Of a stretch of 64,000 bases of DNA, positions 44,004 through 53,987 are shown one piece after another (positions within the stretch are counted from its first letter, which is position 1; every line of letters starts with the position of its first letter). The stretch comes from an uncultured Paraprevotella sp. (GTDB lineage: Bacteria; Bacteroidota; Bacteroidia; Bacteroidales; Bacteroidaceae). The position numbers and the translations under genes were made by a program. The notes under the pieces are model-generated. The model was not told where the DNA came from. It did not search any database and saw nothing but the letters and a program-made list of their open reading frames with translations. Location: contig URDY01000014.1 of assembly GCA_900546665.1 (NCBI GenBank), positions 1 through 64,000 of the forward strand. The letters run 5' to 3'.

Positions 44004-45578
44004 ATGAAATCTTTTTTTATTCCAATTGTCTGTCTCATTGTGAGCCTGGTTTCTTATGCCCAACAACCTCAGTGGGGAAACTGGGCTCAGTGGGGGGACC
44101 AGCATGACGGTACCTATATGAATCCGATTATCCCCTCCGATTATAGTGATATAGACTGTATAAGGGTGGGCGAGGATTATTATGCGATATCTTCAACCTT
44201 CCAGTTTTCGCCCGGAATGACCTTGTTACATTCACGTGATCTGGTTAACTGGGAAATAACAGGGAATATCATCACAGATCTGACGCAGATCTCTGAGAGC
44301 CTGAACTGGACGAAAATGGAACGTTATGGACGCGGTGTCTGGGCTGGTACGTTACGTTATCATGATGGCCGGTTTTATTTGTTCTTCGGAACACCCGATG
44401 AAGGTTATTTCATGACTTCAGCTTCACGACCGGAAGGACCGTGGGAACCTTTGACGTGCCTGTTGTCCGAACCGGGCTGGGATGATTGTACAGTGATGTG
44501 GGACGATAACGGTGAGGCGTGTTTTGTCGGTACGCATTTTGCGGATGGATATAAGACTTATCAGTTCCGGATGTCTTCAGACGGCAAGAAGATAGACCGG
44601 CAGTCTGCGAGAGTCATTAATTCGGGGAGTGGACGTGAAGCCAACAAGTTAATCAAGAAAGGCCGGTGGTATTATCTGATATTCAGTGAACATCAGGCAG
44701 GTAAAGGACGGTATGTGATGGCGAAACGTGCAAGGAAGATGTTTGGAGATTATAAAGAGGAAAAACAGTTGGCGTTGCCTTCACGTGATGCCATGGAACC
44801 TAATCAGGGTGGTATTGTTGAAGGTAAGGACGGACAATGGTACTTTTTGACGCATCATGGAACGGGTGACTGGAGCGGTCGTATAGTCAGTCTTTTACCT
44901 GTCACATGGTCAGAAGAATGGCCGATCATAGGAGAAGTTCTGCCTCAGAATATCGGTACAATGGTTTGGCAGGGAAACATGCCTTCATCGGATGGTGCGG
45001 AACTTTTTATCCGTAAAAGTGATGATTTTGACGGGGATGGCATTGCACCGCAATGGCAATGGAATTATCAACCAAGAAAGGAAATGTATTCGTTATCGGA
45101 ACGGCCCGGATGGTTGAGGCTTAAGGCTTTCCTTCCATTAAAATCAGATCAGTTAATGTATGCCGGTAATACGTTGACACAAAGAAGTTTCAGAAAACCG
45201 ATAAATAAAGTTATTGTTAAACTGGATGTTTCGGCCATGGAGAATGGTGTGAGGTGTGGCTTGTGCCATTTCTCCGGACAGCATGCAGCGGTAGGCATTG
45301 TGATGGATGCCGGTCGGCGTTATATGGAATCCCGCATGAACAATCAGGTACGGAGAGATACGTTGTTGCAAACCCGATTTGTCTGGCTCAAATCCGAGTG
45401 GGGGCTGGATGGCCTGTCTCATTTCAGTTATAGCATTGATGGAGAATATTACAGGCCGATAGGAGAACCTTATCAAATGGTTTGGGGGCATTATCGGGGA
45501 GACCGTATAGGTATCTATTGTTTTAATAATGAACGTGAGAGTGGCTATGTGGATATAGATTATTTCCATTACGAATAA
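44004..45578 (+). CDS. GH43 beta-xylosidase/arabinofuranosidase with beta-sandwich domain
   Basis: This 524-residue exported GH43 enzyme has a signal peptide ending SYAQQ. The propeller starts YMNPIIPSDYSDIDCIRVGEDYYA, with DDCTVMWDDNGEACFVGTHF and GREANKLIKKGRWYYL supplying the acidic residues. From about residue 330 a concanavalin-like beta-sandwich domain follows (SDDFDGDGIAPQWQWNYQP, ending YVDIDYFHYE), typical of GH43_10/12-like xylosidases. It is 23 bp downstream of the previous GH43 gene, the third and last gene of the cluster. No SusC/SusD pair accompanies it in the window. Confidence 0.88.
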   Translation: MKSFFIPIVCLIVSLVSYAQQPQWGNWAQWGDQHDGTYMNPIIPSDYSDIDCIRVGEDYYAISSTFQFSPGMTLLHSRDLVNWEITGNIITDLTQISESLNWTKMERYGRGVWAGTLRYHDGRFYLFFGTPDEGYFMTSASRPEGPWEPLTCLLSEPGWDDCTVMWDDNGEACFVGTHFADGYKTYQFRMSSDGKKIDRQSARVINSGSGREANKLIKKGRWYYLIFSEHQAGKGRYVMAKRARKMFGDYKEEKQLALPSRDAMEPNQGGIVEGKDGQWYFLTHHGTGDWSGRIVSLLPVTWSEEWPIIGEVLPQNIGTMVWQGNMPSSDGAELFIRKSDDFDGDGIAPQWQWNYQPRKEMYSLSERPGWLRLKAFLPLKSDQLMYAGNTLTQRSFRKPINKVIVKLDVSAMENGVRCGLCHFSGQHAAVGIVMDAGRRYMESRMNNQVRRDTLLQTRFVWLKSEWGLDGLSHFSYSIDGEYYRPIGEPYQMVWGHYRGDRIGIYCFNNERESGYVDIDYFHYE

Positions 45579-45681
45579 TCCGGTGTACACTTGCATGGGG
45601 GCAGATTCTTAAGAAAAGCGACAGAGCGTCATGGATTCTTAAAAATAAAGGTGCGTGATGATGATTATCGGAATAATCCTT

Positions 45682-45689
45682 TATATTTG
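45682..45689 (+). promoter_or_regulatory. -7 box of mnmA
   Basis: TATATTTG fits TAnnTTTG and lies 19 nt before the ATG at 45709. Confidence 0.5.
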
Positions 45690-45708
45690 CAGATAAAAAA
45701 AGTAGACG

Positions 45709-46851
45709 ATGAATCAGAAACGCGTATTGGTCGGCATGTCCGGCGGAATAGACAGCTCTGCGGTATGCCTGATGTTGCAGGAACAGGGATATGAAGTGGT
45801 TGGAGTAACAATGCGGGTCTGGGATCTTCCGGCACAGTTCAGTGAGCCGGACCAGATATATCCTGATTTTATTCAGGAAGCCAAAGCCTTGGCGGCTCGT
45901 TTAGGTATAGAACATCATGTCGCTGATGAACGGGATGCCTTCCGTAAAGTGGTTGTGCAGAACTTTATCGATGAATATCTGGACGGACGTACGCCTAATC
46001 CTTGTGTCATGTGCAATCCGATGTTTAAGTTCAGAATGTTGACAGAATGGGCTGACAAGTTAGACTGTGCCTATATAGCAACGGGACATTATGTTCGGGT
46101 TAAGCAGGAAGACAGCCGTTATTTTATTTACTGTGGAAAAGATACAAGAAAAGATCAGTCTTATTTTTTATGGAGGTTGGGTCAGTCTGTGCTTGCACGT
46201 TGTCTGTTTCCGTTGGGAGAATTGACAAAGAACGAAGTACGCGATTATCTGGTTCGTAAAGGATTTGAGTTCAAGGCACGCCAGAGTGAGTCAATGGAGG
46301 TCTGCTTTATAGATAAGGATTATCGTGATTTCCTTCGCGAACAGGTGCCAGATATTGATAAACGTATCGGCGATGGAAAATTTGTAGATATTCAGGGACG
46401 TACAATAGGCACACATAAAGGTTTTCCTTATTATACCGTAGGACAGCGTAAAGGACTTGGCATAGCGTTGGGTAAACCTGCTTTTGTCCTGCGGCTTAAT
46501 GCCGCAAAAAATACGGTTATGTTAGGAGATGCGGAGCAGTTGCGGACTACTGACATGCTGTTGGCTAATGCCGTGATAGTGGATGAAAAGGCATTGTTTG
46601 AAAATGAAGTGGCGGTTCGCATACGTTACAGGAGCACCCCGATACCCTGTAGGGTGAAGCGGGTGAAAAATCTTTTTCCGGAGGAAAATAAAGGAAGCGA
46701 TGAATGTTTGCTGGTACATTTTGGAGAAGCAGCCTCTGCTGTTACACCTGGACAGTCAGCCGTATTTTATATCGGTGAAAAGCTGATCGGCGGTGCTATG
46801 ATTATTTCTCAAAAAGGGTTGTCAGCTTACTTGGCAGGTTTGGCAGAATAG
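45709..46851 (+). CDS. mnmA: tRNA-specific 2-thiouridylase MnmA
   Basis: This 380-residue enzyme adds the 2-thio group to U34 of tRNA Lys, Glu and Gln. The PP-loop SGGIDSS lies at 11-17. The two catalytic cysteines sit at C102 (in PCVMCNP) and C199 (in SMEVCFI), exactly the spacing known for the family. The C-terminal beta-barrel begins with [19 protein letters not shown]. It starts a row of housekeeping genes: xseA follows after 13 bp. The gene ends in TAG, showing that TAG is an ordinary stop codon in this genome. Confidence 0.96.
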   Translation: MNQKRVLVGMSGGIDSSAVCLMLQEQGYEVVGVTMRVWDLPAQFSEPDQIYPDFIQEAKALAARLGIEHHVADERDAFRKVVVQNFIDEYLDGRTPNPCVMCNPMFKFRMLTEWADKLDCAYIATGHYVRVKQEDSRYFIYCGKDTRKDQSYFLWRLGQSVLARCLFPLGELTKNEVRDYLVRKGFEFKARQSESMEVCFIDKDYRDFLREQVPDIDKRIGDGKFVDIQGRTIGTHKGFPYYTVGQRKGLGIALGKPAFVLRLNAAKNTVMLGDAEQLRTTDMLLANAVIVDEKALFENEVAVRIRYRSTPIPCRVKRVKNLFPEENKGSDECLLVHFGEAASAVTPGQSAVFYIGEKLIGGAMIISQKGLSAYLAGLAE

Positions 46852-46864
46852 AAAACGGAGAAGT

Positions 46865-48163
46865 ATGGTTTCGCAGTTGACATTATATGAATTGAACAAT
46901 CTCGTCCGCGGGACAGTTGAAGGCTCGCTGACTGATGACTATTGGATTCAGGCTGAATTGAGTGAAGTCCGGGAAGGTTATAATGGCCACTGCTATTTGG
47001 AGCTGATAGAGAAAGACAGTGCAGGCCGTCAGTTGATAGCCAAAGCCAGAGGAATGATATGGCATACCACATACTGTCTTTTAAAACCTTATTTTGAAAG
47101 AGAAACGGGACAGTTGTTTGCAGCAGGGATTAAGGTCCTGGTTCAGGTTAGCGTAACTTTTCATGAGTTGTACGGTTATTCACTTATAGTGAAAGATATT
47201 GATCCGTCTTATACGATAGGTGATATGGCGCGTCGGCGAAAGGAAATCCTGCAACAGTTGGAAAAGGAAGGTATACTGAACGACAACAAAGACCTGTCTT
47301 TCCCGTTGTTGGCCAATCGGATTGCTGTGATTTCTTCTGCCACGGCAGCTGGTTATGGTGATTTCTGTCATCAGCTTTATCAGAATGAATACCGGTTGAA
47401 ATTCAAGGTCGGATTGTTTCCTGCTGTAATGCAGGGTGAGAAAGTCGAGCAATCAGTGCTTGCTGCATTGGATGCCATACTGGCACAGTGTGATGAGTGG
47501 GATGTTGTAGTGATTATCAGGGGAGGAGGTGCGACCAGTGACCTGTCGGGCTTCGATACCTATTTACTGGCAGCAGCTTGTGCGCAGTTTCCATTGCCGG
47601 TTATTACCGGTATTGGGCATGAGCGGGATGATACCGTATTGGATATGGTCGCTCACACCCGTGTGAAAACCCCTACAGCGGCAGCGGCCCTGATCGTATC
47701 CCATCAGTTGGGAACGGCTTCCCGGCTTGAGGATTTGTGTAACCGGATAAGTCGGGATGCGCAAAACCGTATGCAGGTGGAGCGTGAACGTATGGAATGT
47801 TTATTGATAAGGTTGCCTTTGGCCTTTACCCGTATGCGGTCTGAAGGCGAGCATCGTTTGGAAGCTTATTCTTCCCGTTTGCAACATGCGGTCATTTATC
47901 GTACGGAGAAGGAACGGCATCGGCTTCAACTATATGCCGGCCGGTTAGAGCAGAAATGGCCGGTTATGCTGGAACGGGAGAAATTCCGTTTGCAATTGTT
48001 GAAACAACGTTGTGAGGCGGCTGATCCGGCACTTTTGCTTAAACGGGGTTACAGTATGACTTATAAGGGGAAAATGCTGGTGAGAGACGCATCCCAGTTA
48101 AATAAAGGAGACGAATTGGTGACTGTATTGGAAAACGGTACCGTTCGGTCTATTGTGAAATAA
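46865..48163 (+). CDS. xseA: Exodeoxyribonuclease VII large subunit
   Basis: This 432-residue catalytic subunit of ExoVII degrades single-stranded DNA from both ends. An N-terminal OB-fold (LTLYELNNLVRGTVE, WIQAELSEVREGYNGHCYLELIEKD) precedes the nuclease core with the family motifs AVISSATAAGYGDFCHQL, VVIIRGGGATSDLSGFD and ITGIGHERDDTVLDMVAHTRVKTPTAAA. A long coiled-coil region follows, and the C-terminal segment ends LLKRGYSMTYKGKMLVRDASQL. xseB lies 14 bp downstream, giving the usual two-gene pair. Confidence 0.96.
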   Translation: MVSQLTLYELNNLVRGTVEGSLTDDYWIQAELSEVREGYNGHCYLELIEKDSAGRQLIAKARGMIWHTTYCLLKPYFERETGQLFAAGIKVLVQVSVTFHELYGYSLIVKDIDPSYTIGDMARRRKEILQQLEKEGILNDNKDLSFPLLANRIAVISSATAAGYGDFCHQLYQNEYRLKFKVGLFPAVMQGEKVEQSVLAALDAILAQCDEWDVVVIIRGGGATSDLSGFDTYLLAAACAQFPLPVITGIGHERDDTVLDMVAHTRVKTPTAAAALIVSHQLGTASRLEDLCNRISRDAQNRMQVERERMECLLIRLPLAFTRMRSEGEHRLEAYSSRLQHAVIYRTEKERHRLQLYAGRLEQKWPVMLEREKFRLQLLKQRCEAADPALLLKRGYSMTYKGKMLVRDASQLNKGDELVTVLENGTVRSIVK

Positions 48164-48177
48164 ATAAAGTTCAAGAA

Positions 48178-48381
48178 ATGAAAAAGAGCACACTGACCTA
48201 TGAAGAGGCTATGTCCCAACTGGAAGAACTGGTTCGTCAAGTGGAGAATAACGAGCAGGGAATAGATAAACTGGCAGATCAATTGAAAAAAGCACAGCAA
48301 CTCATTGCTTTCTGCAAAGACAAGCTTTATGCTACGGATGAAGAAATACAGAAAATTCTCAAAAATGGGGAAAAAGAGTGA
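48178..48381 (+). CDS. xseB: Exodeoxyribonuclease VII small subunit
   Basis: This 67-residue helical protein has the XseB signature TYEEAMSQLEELVRQVENNEQGIDKLADQLKKAQQLI. It binds the coiled coil of XseA to form the multimeric nuclease. Length and position, directly after xseA, match the family. Confidence 0.93.
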   Translation: MKKSTLTYEEAMSQLEELVRQVENNEQGIDKLADQLKKAQQLIAFCKDKLYATDEEIQKILKNGEKE

Positions 48382-48431
48382 TAAATTGAAATATTTTTCA
48401 GCCATTTTGCATTTTATATTCATTTTTTGTA

Positions 48432-48439
48432 TAAATTTG
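48432..48439 (+). promoter_or_regulatory. -7 box of ilvE
   Basis: TAAATTTG fits TAnnTTTG, with a TTTG about 22 nt upstream; it precedes the ilvE ATG by 34 nt. Confidence 0.45.
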
Positions 48440-48473
48440 TCTTCATAATGTAAGATACAAAAAATCTAAAGTG

Positions 48474-49496
48474 ATGAAAGAAATAGACTGGTCGAATCTG
48501 TCCTTCGGCTATATGCCGACCGACTATAACGTACGTTGCTATTATCGTAACGGTGCGTGGGGAGAAATTGAAGTGTGTTCGGAAGCTACTATCAACATCC
48601 ACATGGCTGCTACCTGTTTGCATTACGGACAGGAAGCTTTTGAAGGATTGAAGGCCTACAGATGTCCGGATGGTAAGGTGCGTGTATTCCGTATGGATGA
48701 GAATGCAGCCCGTTTGCAAAGTACTTGCCGTGGAATTCTGATGCCGGAATTGCCGACCGAACGTTTTGAGGAGATGGTTCGTAAGGTTGTTCGTCTGAAT
48801 GAACGTTTCATTCCCCCTTATGAAAGCGGGGCTACTCTGTATATCCGCCCGTTGTTGATTGGTACAGGTGCGCAGGTAGGTGTTCATCCGGCCAACGAAT
48901 ATCTTTTTGTGATATTTGTGACTCCGGTAGGTCCGTATTTCAAAGGTGGTTTTGCTACAAATCCCTATGTCATTATCCGTGAGTATGACCGTTCCGCTCC
49001 TTTGGGAACCGGTATCTATAAGGTAGGCGGTAATTATGCTGCCAGTCTGCGTGCCAATAAGATGGCTCACGATTTGGGATATTCCTGTGAGTTTTATCTG
49101 GACGCCAAAGAAAAGAAGTATATCGATGAGTGTGGTGCTGCCAATTTCTTTGGTATCAAGGATAATACTTATGTCACACCAAAATCCACTTCCATTCTGC
49201 CGTCTATCACCAACAAGAGTCTGATGCAGTTGGCTGAGGATATGGGTATGAAGGTAGAACAGCGTCAGATTCCGGAAGAAGAACTTTCTACGTTTGAAGA
49301 AGCCGGAGCCTGTGGTACGGCTGCGGTAATCAGCCCGATAGAACGCATTGATGATCTGGAGAACAAGAAGAGTTATGTGATCAGCAAGGATGGCAAGCCA
49401 GGCCCTGTTTGCACAAAGCTTTATCATCATTTGCGTAATATCCAGTACGGTATTGAACCGGATGTGCACGGATGGACTCAAGTTGTTATAGAATAA
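48474..49496 (+). CDS. ilvE: Branched-chain amino acid aminotransferase
   Basis: This 340-residue PLP enzyme of fold type IV catalyses the last step of Val, Leu and Ile synthesis. Landmarks are LHYGQEAFEGLKAYR and the PLP lysine in the GIYKVGGNYAASL region (KxGGNYA). ECGAANFF and the phosphate-binding TSILPSITNKSL and CGTAAVISPI segments follow. The start is ATG 48474; a GTG one codon upstream is less likely. It is a longer BCAT-type (eukaryote-like) form. It has its own promoter-like box after xseB. Confidence 0.94.
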   Translation: MKEIDWSNLSFGYMPTDYNVRCYYRNGAWGEIEVCSEATINIHMAATCLHYGQEAFEGLKAYRCPDGKVRVFRMDENAARLQSTCRGILMPELPTERFEEMVRKVVRLNERFIPPYESGATLYIRPLLIGTGAQVGVHPANEYLFVIFVTPVGPYFKGGFATNPYVIIREYDRSAPLGTGIYKVGGNYAASLRANKMAHDLGYSCEFYLDAKEKKYIDECGAANFFGIKDNTYVTPKSTSILPSITNKSLMQLAEDMGMKVEQRQIPEEELSTFEEAGACGTAAVISPIERIDDLENKKSYVISKDGKPGPVCTKLYHHLRNIQYGIEPDVHGWTQVVIE

Positions 49497-49529
49497 GCCG
49501 TTAGATTTAACCTTTTAAAAACAGATGCC

Positions 49530-50183
49530 ATGATAAGAGAAGCAAGTGCATTGAGAGCAGCTGCCCGTCAGTCCCTGAATGGAAATTGGGGCGGTGCTGT
49601 GGTAGTGACTTTGTTCTACCTGTTGGTTTATGCTGGAGTACCGGCCGCATTTAGTATTTTTGAAGAAGTCTATCATATTTCTTTGGGCTTTTTCGGTAAT
49701 GTTCTGCAGGTGCTGCTGATGCCTATAGCTTTCGGATATGCAGTCATTTATCTCACGCTTGTACGTACGGGAAAGGAATGTAAGATTCAGGATCTGTTTG
49801 AGGGATTTCTGGATTATACACGCATTTGGGGTACGCAAATATTGATGGGATTGTATATCATGTTGTGGACTTTGCTGTTTATTATTCCAGGCATCATTAA
49901 AAGCTATTCCTACAGTCTGACCAGCTATATACTGAAGGATGAACCGGAGCTGAAGTTTAATGCAGCCATAGAGCGGAGCATGGATATGATGAACGGACAT
50001 AAGTTTGATTTGTTTTATCTTCATCTGACATTTATCGGCTGGGGAATACTTTCTTTGCTGACGTTGGGTATCGGCTTCTTGTGGCTTAATCCTTATATGA
50101 TGACAGCTCAGGCTCAGTTTTACGAGGATGTAAAGGCGGAATATCAGGAGCGTCTGGGGCAGCAACCGGTTGAAAAAGCCTAA
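49530..50183 (+). CDS. DUF975 family membrane protein
   Basis: This 217-residue inner-membrane protein begins MIREASALRAAARQSLNGNWGGAV, the family's start pattern. About five membrane segments follow (residues 24-45, 55-80, 110-135 and 165-190). The central LMGLYIMLWTLLFIIPGIIKSYSYSLTSYILKDEPEL is characteristic of DUF975. No function is established. It follows ilvE by 33 bp and may share its transcript. A hairpin terminator follows at 50229-50269. Confidence 0.85.
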   Translation: MIREASALRAAARQSLNGNWGGAVVVTLFYLLVYAGVPAAFSIFEEVYHISLGFFGNVLQVLLMPIAFGYAVIYLTLVRTGKECKIQDLFEGFLDYTRIWGTQILMGLYIMLWTLLFIIPGIIKSYSYSLTSYILKDEPELKFNAAIERSMDMMNGHKFDLFYLHLTFIGWGILSLLTLGIGFLWLNPYMMTAQAQFYEDVKAEYQERLGQQPVEKA

Positions 50184-50228
50184 GGCTTTTACTCTTACAT
50201 AAAGTAAGGCCAATAAACAGGATATATA

Positions 50229-50269
50229 GGGCATGGCAGGAATTGGATTTTCCTCGCTATGCCTTTTTT
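50229..50269 (+). terminator. Terminator after the DUF975 gene
   Basis: GGCATGGC and GCTATGCC form the outer stem, with GGAA/TTCC inside, followed by six T residues. Confidence 0.85.
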
Positions 50270-50376
50270 GCTGTGTTTCAACAAAGCATTCCTTTACGGA
50301 AGAATCCCGATTGGCATTCATGTGTATGCAAAAGCGGTTATTTGAATTTGAGTATGCGGATTTCAGAGATTTTTCG

Positions 50377-50384
50377 TATTTTTG
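50377..50384 (+). promoter_or_regulatory. -7 box of trmB
   Basis: TATTTTTG fits TAnnTTTG and lies 28 nt before the ATG at 50413. Confidence 0.5.
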
Positions 50385-50412
50385 CAGATAAGACAAATAT
50401 CAGTAAATATCT

Positions 50413-51192
50413 ATGGGAAAAGGAAAGTTAGCGAAGTTTGCCGATATGGCCAGTTATCCTCATGTGTTTGAATATCCGTTTTCGGTAGCGGAACAGGTGC
50501 CGTTCGAGATGCAAGGTCGCTGGCATGCCGATTTTTTTAAAAATGATCATCCCATTGTGCTGGAGCTAGGATGTGGACGCGGTGAGTATACCGTCGGTTT
50601 GGCTCGTCTTTATCCGGACAAGAATTTTATTGGAGTGGACATCAAGGGTGCACGGATGTGGACCGGTGCGACGCAGGCTCTTCACGAGGGACTGCCCAAT
50701 GTGGCATTTCTCAGAACCAATATAGAGATTATCGAACGGTTTTTTGCGCCAGGTGAAGTCAGTGAGATCTGGCTGACTTTCAGTGATCCGCAGATGAAAA
50801 AGGCAACCAAGCGCTTGACTTCAACCTATTTTATGAATCGTTATCGTCAGTTTCTGATCAATGAAGGATTAGTCCATTTGAAGACAGATTCGAATTTCCT
50901 GTTTACCTATACGACTTATATGGTGGAACGGAATCATTTGCCGGTAGAGTTTTCCACAACGGATCTTTACCATAGCGTGCTTGCCGAACATCCGGATACG
51001 GAAGAATCCCGTATACTGGGCATACAGACCTATTATGAACAGCAATGGATTGACCGGGGCCTGAATATCAAGTACCTTCGTTTCAGACTACCGCAGCAGG
51101 GCGTTTTGGAGGAACCGGATGTGGAGATCGAATTGGATGATTATCGCAGTTACAATCGGAGTAAGCGTAGCGGACTGGCTACAAGTAAATAA
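50413..51192 (+). CDS. trmB: tRNA (guanine-N7)-methyltransferase
   Basis: This 259-residue class I methyltransferase makes m7G46 in tRNA. SAM motif I is [11 protein letters not shown] (about 50-60), followed by [13 protein letters not shown] and the TrmB-specific [20 protein letters not shown] segment. The extended C terminus is normal for Bacteroidetes. mrp follows after 30 bp, so the two probably share a transcript. Confidence 0.93.
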   Translation: MGKGKLAKFADMASYPHVFEYPFSVAEQVPFEMQGRWHADFFKNDHPIVLELGCGRGEYTVGLARLYPDKNFIGVDIKGARMWTGATQALHEGLPNVAFLRTNIEIIERFFAPGEVSEIWLTFSDPQMKKATKRLTSTYFMNRYRQFLINEGLVHLKTDSNFLFTYTTYMVERNHLPVEFSTTDLYHSVLAEHPDTEESRILGIQTYYEQQWIDRGLNIKYLRFRLPQQGVLEEPDVEIELDDYRSYNRSKRSGLATSK

Positions 51193-51222
51193 TAAGTAGA
51201 AAAACAATAAAAACAACAGAAG

Positions 51223-52323
51223 ATGACATTATATCCCAAAATGATTATGGACGCGCTGGCTACAGTGCGTTATCCCGGTACCGGAAAAAACATCGTAGAG
51301 GCCGGTATGGTAGAAGATGATCTGCGTATAAGTGGTTTGCATGTCAGTTTTTCTTTGATATTCGACAAGCCTACAGATCCATTTCTGAAATCCATTATAA
51401 AGGCTTCTGAAGCTGCTATCCATGCTTATGTCGGCAAGGAAGTGGAAGTGGAAATCAAGACGAAGACCCTTCAGGCTCCCCGGCCGGAAGTAGGAAAGTT
51501 GCTTCCGGGAGTGAAGAATATTATTGCCGTATCATCCGGTAAGGGAGGTGTTGGTAAATCTACGATTGCGGCCAATCTGGCTGTAGCCTTGGCCAAACTG
51601 GGTTACAAGGTCGGTTTGCTTGATACGGACATTTTCGGACCGAGTATGCCCAAAATGTTCCGGGTAGAGGATGCACATCCTTACGCGGAGCGGATAGAAG
51701 GCCGTGATCTGATAGTGCCTATCGAGAGCTATGGCATCAAAATGCTTTCAATAGGTTTCTTTGTCAATCCGGATCAGGCTACGTTATGGCGTGGAGCTAT
51801 GGCCTGCAATGCCCTGAAACAGTTGATTGGAGATGCCTATTGGGGAGATCTGGATTATTTTATCCTGGATACCCCTCCGGGAACAAGCGATATTCATCTT
51901 ACCCTTGTGCAGACATTGCCGATTACTGGGGCGGTGATAGTAAGTACGCCTCAGAAAGTGGCTTTGGCCGATGCCCGTAAGGGAATCAACATGTATCAGA
52001 ATGAGAAAGTCAATGTGCCTATACTTGGTCTGGTAGAGAATATGGCATGGTTTACTCCGGCCGAATTGCCGGATCATAAGTATTATCTGTTTGGCAAGGA
52101 AGGTGTGAAGCATCTTTCAGAGGAAATGCATGTGCCTTTGTTGGGACAGATTCCTATTGTGCAGAGTATTTGTGAAAATGGTGACAAGGGAACTCCAGAA
52201 GCTTTGAACGATGACAGTCTGATGGGACGTGCCTTTATGGATTTTGCCCGTCGTGTGGTAGAGGAAACAGACCGTCGGAATGCAGAACAGGCTCCAACTC
52301 ATATTGTCGAAGTGAAAAAATAA
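51223..52323 (+). CDS. Mrp/NBP35-type iron-sulfur carrier P-loop ATPase
   Basis: This 366-residue protein has an N-terminal MIP18/DUF59 domain (about 1-85) and a deviant Walker A GKGGVGKST at 105-113, followed by the family DTDIFGPSMPKMF and DTPPGTSDIHLTL segments. It should carry Fe-S clusters to target proteins. The C-terminal region where many homologues have a CxxC cluster motif reads NMAWFTPAELPDHKYYLFG and lacks the cysteines. Cluster binding through that site is therefore doubtful in this protein. A strong terminator follows. Confidence 0.92.
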   Translation: MTLYPKMIMDALATVRYPGTGKNIVEAGMVEDDLRISGLHVSFSLIFDKPTDPFLKSIIKASEAAIHAYVGKEVEVEIKTKTLQAPRPEVGKLLPGVKNIIAVSSGKGGVGKSTIAANLAVALAKLGYKVGLLDTDIFGPSMPKMFRVEDAHPYAERIEGRDLIVPIESYGIKMLSIGFFVNPDQATLWRGAMACNALKQLIGDAYWGDLDYFILDTPPGTSDIHLTLVQTLPITGAVIVSTPQKVALADARKGINMYQNEKVNVPILGLVENMAWFTPAELPDHKYYLFGKEGVKHLSEEMHVPLLGQIPIVQSICENGDKGTPEALNDDSLMGRAFMDFARRVVEETDRRNAEQAPTHIVEVKK

Positions 52324-52388
52324 TAATCAAGTTTATATCCAGTCCGATTGGATGTAAAGCTGTAAAGGACTGAAACGATAACTCATTT

Positions 52389-52436
52389 CCGGATCTGTAT
52401 GAAGCCTCAGGCGCATTCATACCGGTCCGGTTTTTT
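52389..52436 (+). terminator. Terminator after mrp
   Basis: CCGGA/TCCGG and GTATGAA/TTCATAC stems with an inner GCCT-CA-GGC, followed by six T residues. Confidence 0.9.
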
Positions 52437-52513
52437 AGAATCAGGAAAAAGGTCGGTAAGGATTATTGTGGGATACTGACGCGAGGTAAATGATAAGGTA
52501 GAAAGGACTAATA

Positions 52514-53902
52514 ATGGCAAAAGAAGAGAATGCACGACAGATTGTCGGTAATATGGATTGGGACGGACTGCACGGCCGTCAGCTTTACTATGCTGTGACA
52601 GCCATATTTTCGGGCTTGTTTTTGTCCGTCATTGACGGTACGATCTGTAATGTGGCTCTGCCGAGCATAGCCAAGGAACTGGCAGTGTCTTCTTCGGATT
52701 CCGTATGGATCGTGAATGCATTTCAGTTGGTGATAGTGATGGTCTTGTTGCCATTTTCTTCCTTAGGCGAACTCTATGGATTCAGGAAGATATACCTGTC
52801 CGGGCTTGTTTTCTTTACTTTCGGGTCATTCTGTTGTGCCATGTCGTGGTCACTGCCTACGCTGGTCGTTTCCCGTATGTTTCAAGGGGTGGGGGCTGCG
52901 ATGGTGATGAGTGTGAACGGGTCACTGGTACGACTGATTTACCCCCGGCGCCATCTGACAAAAGGTTTCGGGCTTAACGCTACAGTGGTGGCGTTGGCAT
53001 CCGTAGCAGGTCCTACGCTTTCTGCTGCTATATTGTCGGTAGCTTCCTGGCCGTGGCTTTTTGCAATTAACCTGCCGGTTGGTGTGTTGACCTTTCTTTT
53101 AGCCCGCAAATATTTGCCTGACAATGCCGTCAAAATTGTCGGAAACCGTTTCGACTGGCGTTCGGCATGTCTTAATGCCGCCACGTTCGGTCTGTTGATC
53201 GGGTGTGTTGAGGCTTTTTCTCATGGAATCCGTCCTTTGTGGATTGCTCTGTTGTTCGTGCTGTTGGTTATAGCCGGAACGTGGTATGTCAGATCGCAGT
53301 TGAAGCAGACTTATCCGATGTTGCCGTTTGATTTGTTGCGCATACCGGTCTTTTCTTTGTCTGTAGCGACAAGCATTGTTTCATTTATGGCTCAGATGCT
53401 GGCCATGATTGCCTTGCCGTTCATGTTCCATGTCACGTTTGGTATGAATGCCGTGGAAACCGGATTGTTGATGACGGCGTGGCCGTTGGTGATTGTTTTT
53501 GTCAGCCCGGTAGCCGGTATACTGGCAGCCAGAATACATCCTGGAATTTTAGGAGGTGTGGGCTTGTTCATTATGAGTATAGGCTGTTTTTCATTGTCTT
53601 GGATTCCTCTTGATGCCACGTATTTCCAAATAGTATGGAGGTTAATGCTTTGCGGATTGGGATTCGGACTGTTTCAGTCGCCCAACAATCATTTGATTTT
53701 GACTTCTGCGCCGGCTTATCGTAGTGGCGGAGCCAGTGGCATGCAGGCTATGGCCCGGTTGATAGGTCAGACTTCAGGAGCGGCATTGGTGGCTCTGCTG
53801 TTTCATTTCGGAGGAGACGGAGCTTCTCATGAAGCGATGCTGCTGGCTGCCATCATGACACTGTGCGGAAGTATGGTGTCGTGTTTGCGTTCAAGGGTTT
53901 AA
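52514..53902 (+). CDS. DHA2-type MFS exporter
   Basis: This 462-residue inner-membrane protein of the major facilitator superfamily has about 12-14 helices. The N-terminal FSGLFLSVIDGTICNVALPSIAKEL contains the DHA2 motif with Asp and NVALP. The motif A-like GELYGFRKIYLSGLVFFTFGS follows, and SLVRLIYPRRHLTKGFG lies later. It probably exports drugs or metabolites by proton antiport. No regulator or membrane-fusion partner is adjacent. It is monocistronic between the mrp terminator and the convergent amidase gene. Confidence 0.88.
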   Translation: MAKEENARQIVGNMDWDGLHGRQLYYAVTAIFSGLFLSVIDGTICNVALPSIAKELAVSSSDSVWIVNAFQLVIVMVLLPFSSLGELYGFRKIYLSGLVFFTFGSFCCAMSWSLPTLVVSRMFQGVGAAMVMSVNGSLVRLIYPRRHLTKGFGLNATVVALASVAGPTLSAAILSVASWPWLFAINLPVGVLTFLLARKYLPDNAVKIVGNRFDWRSACLNAATFGLLIGCVEAFSHGIRPLWIALLFVLLVIAGTWYVRSQLKQTYPMLPFDLLRIPVFSLSVATSIVSFMAQMLAMIALPFMFHVTFGMNAVETGLLMTAWPLVIVFVSPVAGILAARIHPGILGGVGLFIMSIGCFSLSWIPLDATYFQIVWRLMLCGLGFGLFQSPNNHLILTSAPAYRSGGASGMQAMARLIGQTSGAALVALLFHFGGDGASHEAMLLAAIMTLCGSMVSCLRSRV

Positions 53903-53987
53903 CCTTATTCTTCAGTATCTGTGTGAGTGGCAACAATCAGTTGACAGTTTTCCGGATTAGGGATTTATATGATAAAAAAGTGTATTT

